Shown piece by piece: positions 8,568-14,323 of a stretch of DNA of 35,696 bases. The first letter of the stretch is position 1; the number at the start of each line of letters is the position of its first letter. The position numbers and the translations under genes are program-made. Source of the DNA: Planctomycetota bacterium (GTDB lineage Bacteria > Planctomycetota > J058); NCBI GenBank assembly GCA_019636275.1, contig JAHBXY010000096.1:1-35696 (forward strand), given 5' to 3'. The notes below the pieces were generated by a model. That model saw nothing but the letters and a program-made list of their open reading frames with translations. It did no database searches and was not told the origin of the DNA.

Positions 8568-9071
8568 TCAGGCCCCGCCCAGCGTGACGACGAAGAGCTG
8601 CGCCGCGAAGACGACGGCCGCCAGGGCGGCGGCGGGCACGAACAGGACCTTGCGCTTCTCCGGGAGCGTGGCCACGCGCACGAGGAGGCCCAGCGTGACG
8701 ACCATCTGCCCCAGGCCGCCGGCCATGAGCGCGGCCAGCGTCTCGGGGCTCCAGCCACGGCCGACGCCGATCACGGTGGCCGCCGTGAACGCGCCCGCGC
8801 CGACGACCGACAGGAGGAGGAGCGCCTCGCGGAAGGCGAACGGCCGCTCCGGGCCGCCGCGGGCGCACAGGAGCACGCCCAGGAGGAGCAGCGCCGCGCC
8901 GCCGCCGGCGAGGGCGGGCGAGCCAGCCCATCGCTCGAACCATGGCGCGAACCAGGGCCCGAGCGCCTCCGAGAGCGGCCCCGGGCGGGGCACGCCCGCG
9001 CCCGTGAGGACGAACACCGCCCCGGCCGCGAGCGCGACGACGATCAGGAGGAGCCCGACGACCTTCCCCAT
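8568..9071 (-). CDS. small integral membrane protein, about 4 helices
   Basis: The 167-aa product begins MGKVVGLLLIVVALAAGAVF. Hydrophobic segments at about 4-22, 55-70, 82-103 and 140-165 suggest four membrane helices, with a proline/tryptophan-rich loop (GPWFAPWFERW) between the first two. I do not recognise the family. It is first in a minus-strand operon, 3 bases before the zinc-ribbon gene, and diverges from proC. The ATG at 9071-9069 is close to a minus-strand TATAGT box (9088-9083), so the transcript may have a very short leader. Confidence 0.65.
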   Translation of the reverse strand: MGKVVGLLLIVVALAAGAVFVLTGAGVPRPGPLSEALGPWFAPWFERWAGSPALAGGGAALLLLGVLLCARGGPERPFAFREALLLLSVVGAGAFTAATVIGVGRGWSPETLAALMAGGLGQMVVTLGLLVRVATLPEKRKVLFVPAAALAAVVFAAQLFVVTLGGA

Positions 9072-9082
9072 GGCGGACCTAG

Positions 9083-9090
9083 ACTATATT
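9083..9090. promoter_or_regulatory. divergent AT-rich -10 patch between the membrane protein gene and proC
   Basis: ACTATATT is a rare AT-rich spot. It reads TATATT (9085-9090) toward proC and TATAGT (9088-9083) toward the membrane protein gene. No good -35 is visible in either direction, so this is a candidate only. Confidence 0.35.
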
Positions 9091-9145
9091 GCGGCGCGCG
9101 TCCGGTCCATGAAGACCAGGGCGTTGAAACCACCGGCGTCGGGGC

Positions 9146-9151
9146 GGAGGT
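9146..9151 (+). promoter_or_regulatory. ribosome binding site that fixes the proC start
   Basis: GGAGGT lies 5 bases before the GTG at 9157. Earlier in-frame ATGs at 9070 and 9109 have no comparable site and would add a non-homologous Arg/Pro-rich leader. Confidence 0.65.
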
Positions 9152-9156
9152 GGCGG

Positions 9157-9960
9157 GTGCTCGAGGGTAAGCGCGTGTCGGTCATCGGCGTCGGCCGCAT
9201 CGGCGAGGCGCTCGTGCGCGGCCTCCAGGCGCGCGGCGTGCGCGCCCACGTGCGCGGGAGCGTCCGCCACCCCGACTCCCTGGCGCGCCTCGCCGCGCTG
9301 GGGATCGACGCCACGCTGAGCAACGTCGAGGCGGTCGCCGGCTGCGACGTCGTCGTCCTGGCGGTGAAGCCGCAGGTCATGCCGGGCGTGCTCGCCGAGC
9401 TGCGCGGCCACGTCGCGCCGGGGACGCTCGTCATCACCGTGGCCGCCGGCGTGCCGGCGGCGCGCATCGAGGAGGCCCTCGGCCCCGAGGTGCCGGTGGT
9501 GCGCGCCATGCCCAACACGCCCAGCGTCCTCGGCGACGGCATGACCGTCGTCGCCCGCGGCCGGCACGCCACGGGCGAGCACCTGGCGCTGGCCCGCGCC
9601 CTGTTCGACGCGGTGGGCAAGACGGCCGTCCTCGACGAGGGGCTCATGAACGCCGTCACCGGCCTCTCCGGCAGCGGCCCGGCTTACATCTACCTGGTGA
9701 TCGAGAGCCTGGCCGAGGCCGGCGTGAAGGTCGGGATCCCGCGCGACACGTCGACGCTGCTCGCGGCGCAGACGGTCCTCGGCGCCGCGCGCATGGTCCT
9801 CGAGCTGGGCAAGCACCCCGCGCTGCTCAAGGACGACGTGACCACGCCGGCCGGCTGCACCGTCGACGGGCTCATGGAGCTCGAGGAGGGCAAGCTGCGC
9901 GTGACGCTGCTCAAGGCGGTGGTCAAGGCCACGCAGCGCGCGCAGTCGTTGAACCCATGA
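9157..9960 (+). CDS. proC: pyrroline-5-carboxylate reductase
   Basis: This enzyme catalyses NAD(P)H-dependent reduction of 1-pyrroline-5-carboxylate to L-proline in the cytoplasm, the last step of proline synthesis. The 267-aa product has the family's usual length. It opens with a Rossmann strand and nucleotide loop (VSVIGVGRIGEALVRGL), then VVLAVKPQ, then VRAMPNTPS, the conserved NTP motif. The C-terminal dimerisation half carries the signature region (NAVTGLSGSGPAYIY and DVTTPAGCTVDGL...LEEGKLR). The usual GxGxMG glycine loop reads GVGRIG here, with Arg before the Ile. No proline-pathway neighbour (proA, proB) is present. A hairpin repeat begins inside the stop codon and probably forms the 3' end of the mRNA. 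The GTG start is supported by the GGAGGT upstream. Confidence 0.95.
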   Translation: MLEGKRVSVIGVGRIGEALVRGLQARGVRAHVRGSVRHPDSLARLAALGIDATLSNVEAVAGCDVVVLAVKPQVMPGVLAELRGHVAPGTLVITVAAGVPAARIEEALGPEVPVVRAMPNTPSVLGDGMTVVARGRHATGEHLALARALFDAVGKTAVLDEGLMNAVTGLSGSGPAYIYLVIESLAEAGVKVGIPRDTSTLLAAQTVLGAARMVLELGKHPALLKDDVTTPAGCTVDGLMELEEGKLRVTLLKAVVKATQRAQSLNP

Positions 9961-10270
9961 TGAATGATGCGCTCGCGAGGGGCGGGCGATCGGCGCGAGC
10001 TCTGCGATGAATGATGCGCTCGCGAGGGGCGGGCGATTGGCGCGAGTCCCGGACTTGCACGAACTGGCCCGTTCCGCCCGTCCCCACCTGCGATGAATGA
10101 TGCGCTCGCGAGGGGCGGGCGATCGGCGCGAGTCGCGGACTGGCACGAACTGGCCCGTTCCGCCCGTCACCTGCGATGAGTGATGCGCTCGCGAGGGGCG
10201 GGCGATTGGCGCGAGTCCCGGACTCGCACGAACTGGCCCGTTCCGCCCGTCCCCATCGCTCGCTCTGGCG
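9959..10270 (+). repeat. cluster of four copies of a roughly 80-95 bp hairpin repeat
   Basis: Four head-to-tail copies lie at 9959-9999 (truncated), 10006-10086, 10092-10168 and 10175-10270, separated by 5-6 bases ending in CTGC. Each begins GATGAATGATGCGCTCGCGA or a one-base variant. Inside, GGGGCGGGCG pairs with CGCCCGTCCCC near the far end, giving a stem with a roughly 45-base loop. The last copy runs on to CATCGCTCGCTCTGG, which pairs with its start. A fifth copy is at 17098-17193. The cluster lies between the convergent proC and zinc-finger genes. It looks like a REP- or MITE-type element, and it may also act as a bidirectional terminator. Small open frames on its reverse strand are by-products of the repeat. 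Confidence 0.85.
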
Positions 10271-10302
10271 GGTCGAGGACGAGCGGCGGGTCGAGGACGA
10301 GC
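10267..10302 (+). repeat. 18-bp perfect tandem duplication
   Basis: GGCGGGTCGAGGACGAGC occurs twice back to back (10267-10284 and 10285-10302), overlapping the end of the fourth hairpin repeat and ending 28 bases before the stop of the zinc-finger gene. It is probably a replication-slippage duplication. Confidence 0.85.
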
Positions 10303-10330
10303 CCGATCCGGGCAAAGACGCCGGCGGTCG

Positions 10331-10753
10331 TCAGCTCGCGAGCTTGGCGAGACGGACGACGGTCGAGCCGCGGTTGGTGCGGCCGAGCGAGATCACGCCC
10401 TTGCGCACGAGGGCGCCGACGTAGCCATCGAGGACCTTCGTGTCGAGCTGCAGCTCGCGCGAGAGGCGCTCGACCGTGCGCGCGCCGTGCAGCGACAGGT
10501 GCAGCACCAGCTCGCGCGCGGTGAGCCCCGAGGGGTTCACCGCCTTGAAGCCGCGCTGCCGGACGCGCTCCTCCTCCTGCTCGCGCTCCGCGAGCATGCC
10601 GAGGATCGACTGCACGTATGGATGGTGGTCCACGTGATCGGGGCAGTACGGCTTGCCCTCGCGCGTGGTCTGCGTGCACCCATGCACGTCGCAGAACCGC
10701 GTCGTCGAACTAGAAGACCGAAGCGACAGGTGCTCGACGGCCCTCGGGAACAT
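10331..10753 (-). CDS. small zinc-finger / winged-helix DNA-binding protein
   Basis: The 140-aa product has an N-terminal Cys/His cluster (Cys21, His24, Cys26, Cys37, His40, in CDVHGCTQTTREGKPYCPDH) of the kind that binds one zinc. A helical linker follows, then a C-terminal helix-turn-helix-like region, about 76-135 (GLTARELVLHLSLHG, TVERLSRELQL, LDGYVGALVRKGVI), ending in a short beta wing (LGRTNRGSTVVRL). This suggests a MarR/ArsR-size transcription factor with a zinc knuckle. ATG at 10753-10751 is preferred over an upstream start that would add 30 Arg/Gly-rich residues; AGGCAGG lies just upstream. The gene stands alone, converging on proC across the repeat cluster. Its regulon is unknown. 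Confidence 0.7.
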   Translation of the reverse strand: MFPRAVEHLSLRSSSSTTRFCDVHGCTQTTREGKPYCPDHVDHHPYVQSILGMLAEREQEEERVRQRGFKAVNPSGLTARELVLHLSLHGARTVERLSRELQLDTKVLDGYVGALVRKGVISLGRTNRGSTVVRLAKLAS

Positions 10754-11212
10754 TCGACCTGCCTTCCCCGACCGATCCCCAATCTCCCCACCGAGCGGGA
10801 CACGCGCGTTTCCCCAAACGCACGCGCCCCGATGCCAACCCACGTTGGCGGCGCGCCCCCTGGAGCAACTCTGAAGCCGCGATCATCCGCGGCCCATCGC
10901 CCCCAGGTGTACCGTCCGCTCCTCCCGTGATCCTAAACTAAGGCGGCCCACGAGTCCAGTCGGCCCATGACGCGCTGCGCAGATTCCTGACGATCGCCGC
11001 CGTGAAATGACTTGTGTCAAGCCACCGGGGCCTCCCCGGACCCGTGCGCCTGCCCCAAATGGAGCACCGGTGCGCCGTCACCGCACGGGATCGTTCGATC
11101 GACCCGCGCTGCTGCTTGCGCGCGGCCAGCCACCTGCTCTCGCGCGCGCCGGCTAGACTACGCGCCCTTCGCCGGCAGGCCGGCGAGCACCGGGAAGCAG
11201 AGGGAGGATCGA
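10754..11212. other. 459-base divergent intergenic region with two small palindromes
   Basis: No convincing gene is seen between the zinc-finger gene (leftward) and the metalloprotease gene (rightward). It holds GCGTTT-CCCC-AAACGC (10806-10821), a perfect 6-bp inverted repeat about 55 bases upstream of the zinc-finger start and a possible operator. It also holds TGAC-TTGT-GTCA (11008-11019) and an AT-rich CTAAACTAAGG at 10933-10943. Confidence 0.5.
11154..11159 (+). promoter_or_regulatory. candidate -10 box of the metalloprotease gene
   Basis: TAGACT in the context GGCTAGACTA lies about 54 bases before the ATG. No clear -35 is visible. It resembles the -10 boxes upstream of other genes in this window. 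Confidence 0.35.
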
Positions 11213-14038
11213 ATGCGAGGCGTCTCCAGGGCGCTCGCCGCGGCATCGCTCGCGGTGGTCGTCGGCGCGCACGGCGCGCGCGGGCAGGACAAGAAGGAGC
11301 CGGAGTTCCCCGAGTTCGGGACCGTCGTCAAGGACATGGAGACCCGCGAGGGCTTCCTGCGCCTGCACCGGCGCGCCAAGGACGAGGCCCTCCTGGCCTC
11401 GATCCCGCGCGGCCTCGTCGGGCAGCCCTTCTTCCTCGCCACGTCGATCTCCGGCGGGAGCAAGTTCGCCGGCTGGCAGTGGGAGGACAAGCTCGTGCGC
11501 TTCGAGCAGCGCAACAAGCAGCTCCTGCTCGTCGAGCTGAACACCCGCCAGCGCTCGAAGTCGGACAGCACGCTGGCCGAGGTCGTGCGCCGCACCTACT
11601 CCGACCGGCTCATCGCCACGGTCGACATCAAGGCGCTCGCGCCCGACGGCTCGTTCGTCGTCGACCTCGCCGGGCTGCTCGCCGGCGACTACTCGAAGTT
11701 CTACGGCTCGAGCTTCTCGCTCGACGACCGGCTGGCGCGCTTCGTGAAGGTGAAGACCTTCCCCAAGAACGTCGAGGTCGCCGTGCAGATGCCGCTCCGC
11801 GGCGACGGCACGTTCATGACGCTGCACTACTCGATCTCGGAGCTGCCGCCCGAGGGCGACTACAGCGCGCGCCCGGCCGACCCGCGCATCGGCTACTTCG
11901 TCACGGCCGTCCGCGACTACAGCGAAGGCGACCCGCAGGAGGGTCGCATGGTGCGCTACGTGAACCGCTGGAAGGTGGAGAAGGCCGACCCCAAGCTGCC
12001 GCTCTCGCCGCCCAAGGAGCCGATCATCTTCTACGTCGAGAAGACGGTCCCGATCGCCTACCGCAAGGCGGTGCACGAGGGGATCCTCGAGTGGAACCGC
12101 GCCTTCGAGGCGGTCGGCATCGACGGCGCGATCGTCGTCCGCCAGCAGACCGACACGCAGTTCGCCGACCTCGACCCCGAGGACGTGCGCTACAACTTCT
12201 TCCGCTGGATCACCTCGGAGACCCCGTTCGCCATGGGGCCCAGCCGCGTCGACCCGCGCAACGGGCGCATCCTCGACGCCGACATCATCTTCGATGACTC
12301 CATGCTGCGCGTGTCGCTGCGCGACTACGCCGTGCTGATCCGCGAGGCGCCCAAGGGGCTCCTCACCGGCCCCATGGCCGACTGGCTCGAGCGGCACCCC
12401 CACCACCACCCGCTGGCCGCGTTCAACCGCCGCGAGCAGGACCCGCTCCTCGGCCGCGCCCGCACCCTCCTGCGCGAGGTGGCGCGCGACGTGCCCGGCG
12501 GCGCCCTGCCCGACCTGGCGATCGGCCTCGACGGCGGAGTGAAGGTCGCGACGACCTTCGCCGAGCTCGAGCTCCTGCCCGAGGTCGTGGCCCGGCGGCA
12601 GCTCGAGTGCGGCGTCGGCGAGGGCCTGCCGCACCAGCTCGGCCTCATGCACCTGGCGATCGGCGACCTCCTCAACGAGGCGGCGCCCACGGGCGTCCCG
12701 CTCGACGCCTTCGTGGCCGAGGTGGTCAAGGAGGTCGTCATGCACGAGGTGGGGCACACCCTGGGCCTCCGGCACAACTTCAGCGCCTCGAGCTGGGTGG
12801 ACCTCGACGCCATCAACACGCCCGACCGGCCGGCCGTGACCTCGGCCTCGGTCATGGACTACCACCCGCTCAACATCACGCTGGCGACCGACAAGCCGCA
12901 GGGCCGCTTCCTCACCCAGAGCATCGGCCCCTACGACATGCTGGCCATCCAGTACGGCTACATGCTCGACGGCGGCGACGCGCTCAAGGCGGTGCCGCGG
13001 AAGATGGCGGAGATGGGCCTGCCCTACGCCACCGACGAGGACACGCGCGCGCCCGACCCCATGATCGCGCGCTGGGACATGGGCAACGACCCGATCAAGT
13101 TCGCCCGCTACCGCGAGGCGCTGGTGAAGAAGCTCTGGGAGACGCTCGAGACCCGCGCCGTCCAGGACGACGAGAGCTACGCCAAGCTCCGCCGCGCCAT
13201 GGACATGACGATCTTCGAGCTGGGCATGGCGGGCAACTTCGTCGCCCGGCAGGTGGGCGGCCTGCGCTTCGCCCGCGACCACAAGGGCGACCCGAACGCG
13301 CGGCCGCCCATGCAGGTCGTCGACGCGGCCACGCAGCGGGCGGCGCTCGACTGGGTGTGCAAGCACATCTTCGCCCCCAACGCGTTCGACATCCCGGCCG
13401 AGCTGCAGAACAAGCTGGCGGCGAGCCGCTGGTACCACTGGGGCTCGAACGACCCGCGCCAGCCGCTCGACTACTCGCTCCTGGACCGGATCGCGCAGGT
13501 CCAGGGCTGGTCGCTGCAGTTCCTCGTGGGCGACGACGTGCTCGCCCGCGTGTGGGAGAACGAGCGCCGCGCGGGCAAGGGCGAGGCCCTGACCCTGCCC
13601 GAGCTGTTCGACGCCCTCGAGGCGGCGATCTTCGCCGAGCTCGCGGCGCCGAAGCAGGACGCGACGCCGCGCAGCCCGGTGGTCGACAGCGCCCGGCAGA
13701 ACCTGCAGGACGCCTACGTGCGCCGGCTGATCCAGATCGCCCTGGGCGAGGGCATGTCGCCGCCCGTGGCCAACAAGCTGGCCTGGACGCGCCTCAAGGC
13801 GCTCGAGTCCCGCTTCCAGGGCGTGCTCGCCGGCGCCAAGCTCGACCCCTACACGCGCGCGCACCTCGAGTCGCTCGAGACGCGCTCGAGCAAGGCGCGG
13901 GCGGCCGAGTACGTGCACATCGCCTCGGGCGGGTGCGCGGTCGCCCGGCCCGGCCCGGCCACGGGCCCGTGGGCCCTCGTCGGGCTGGCGGGCGTCGTCA
14001 TGGGCGTGCTGGCCCTGCGCCGGCGCGCCGCCGCGTAG
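11213..14038 (+). CDS. secreted zinc metalloprotease (metzincin) with C-terminal anchor tail
   Basis: The 941-aa product has a signal peptide (MRGVSRALAAASLAVVVGAHGARG region). It carries the metzincin zinc site HEVGHTLGLRH (His511, Glu512, His515, His521) and a Met-turn SVMDY (Met548). Its size and flanking sequence (YVEKTVPIAYRKAVHEGILEWN, shortened here to WN-type helix before the zinc site) fit the large uncharacterised zinc-dependent metalloproteases that carry DUF5117/DUF4953-type domains. It should cleave peptides outside the cytoplasm. The C-terminus has GGC, a Pro/Gly linker, a hydrophobic helix (WALVGLAGVVMGVLAL) and RRR, the layout of a MYXO-CTERM or related sorting tail, so the protein is probably surface-anchored. 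GGAGG stands about 6 bases before the ATG. The gene is monocistronic, with a strong hairpin 30 bases after the stop. Confidence 0.9.
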   Translation: MRGVSRALAAASLAVVVGAHGARGQDKKEPEFPEFGTVVKDMETREGFLRLHRRAKDEALLASIPRGLVGQPFFLATSISGGSKFAGWQWEDKLVRFEQRNKQLLLVELNTRQRSKSDSTLAEVVRRTYSDRLIATVDIKALAPDGSFVVDLAGLLAGDYSKFYGSSFSLDDRLARFVKVKTFPKNVEVAVQMPLRGDGTFMTLHYSISELPPEGDYSARPADPRIGYFVTAVRDYSEGDPQEGRMVRYVNRWKVEKADPKLPLSPPKEPIIFYVEKTVPIAYRKAVHEGILEWNRAFEAVGIDGAIVVRQQTDTQFADLDPEDVRYNFFRWITSETPFAMGPSRVDPRNGRILDADIIFDDSMLRVSLRDYAVLIREAPKGLLTGPMADWLERHPHHHPLAAFNRREQDPLLGRARTLLREVARDVPGGALPDLAIGLDGGVKVATTFAELELLPEVVARRQLECGVGEGLPHQLGLMHLAIGDLLNEAAPTGVPLDAFVAEVVKEVVMHEVGHTLGLRHNFSASSWVDLDAINTPDRPAVTSASVMDYHPLNITLATDKPQGRFLTQSIGPYDMLAIQYGYMLDGGDALKAVPRKMAEMGLPYATDEDTRAPDPMIARWDMGNDPIKFARYREALVKKLWETLETRAVQDDESYAKLRRAMDMTIFELGMAGNFVARQVGGLRFARDHKGDPNARPPMQVVDAATQRAALDWVCKHIFAPNAFDIPAELQNKLAASRWYHWGSNDPRQPLDYSLLDRIAQVQGWSLQFLVGDDVLARVWENERRAGKGEALTLPELFDALEAAIFAELAAPKQDATPRSPVVDSARQNLQDAYVRRLIQIALGEGMSPPVANKLAWTRLKALESRFQGVLAGAKLDPYTRAHLESLETRSSKARAAEYVHIASGGCAVARPGPATGPWALVGLAGVVMGVLALRRRAAA

Positions 14039-14067
14039 CGGTCGACGGGTCAGGGACGTGATCACGG

Positions 14068-14095
14068 GAGGCGCAGGGGGTGACCCCTGCGCCTC
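14068..14095 (+). terminator. 12-bp perfect hairpin after the metalloprotease gene
   Basis: GAGGCGCAGGGG (14068-14079), a GTGA loop, and CCCCTGCGCCTC (14084-14095) form a perfect stem. The downstream run is TCGCGTTCCTT, not a clean T tract, so termination is probable rather than certain. Confidence 0.7.
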
Positions 14096-14162
14096 TCGCG
14101 TTCCTTGGGCTGGCGGGCACGCGGCGGGACGCGGGGGACGAAACCCCTTGCAGCGAAGGAGC

Positions 14163-14192
14163 TTGATCCGCGTTACCGCCCCGTGCTAGAAG
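14163..14192 (+). promoter_or_regulatory. candidate promoter of the secretin gene
   Basis: TTGATC (14163-14168), an 18-base spacer and TAGAAG (14187-14192), preceded by TGC, resemble a sigma70-type promoter with an extended -10. This would give a 5' leader of about 125 bases. Confidence 0.45.
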
Positions 14193-14220
14193 GGTCCCCT
14201 TCTGGGATCGAAGCCGCACC

Positions 14221-14302
14221 GGGTGGTGACCACCCGATGACAGGCTCCGCCTAGTGTCTGTCGGACTGCGCGTGCCGATCGGGGGGACCGGTACCTCCCC
14301 CC
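14221..14302 (+). promoter_or_regulatory. two hairpins in the leader of the secretin gene
   Basis: GGGTGG-TGA-CCACCC (14221-14235) is a perfect 6-bp stem. GGGGGGA-CCGGTACC-TCCCCCC (14281-14302) is a perfect 7-bp stem with a self-complementary loop, 8 bases before the GGAGG ribosome binding site (14311-14315). They could control translation or transcription readthrough; no known riboswitch class is recognised. Confidence 0.45.
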
Positions 14303-14323
14303 GCGTCTCGGGAGGTTCTGCTC

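Noticed and set aside
3469..8943. 1824-codon open frame on the minus strand across the giant gene and its upstream neighbours
   Set aside because: It is an Arg/Ala/Gly/Pro-rich shadow of the real frame in very GC-rich DNA. The competing frame has a signal peptide and domain motifs.
8584..9156. longer proC start reaching back to 8584, or ATGs at 9070 and 9109
   Set aside because: The extra residues are Arg/Pro/Ser-rich and antisense to the membrane protein gene; GTG 9157 has the good ribosome binding site and gives the family's length.
9079..10679. small minus-strand frames across the hairpin repeats and antisense to proC
   Set aside because: They read the same short phrase in each repeat copy (for example SPAPRERI), so they arise from the repeat and not from a gene.
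11012..11212. extending the metalloprotease start to 11012
   Set aside because: It would put 67 non-signal residues before a clean signal peptide. ATG 11213 has GGAGG just upstream.
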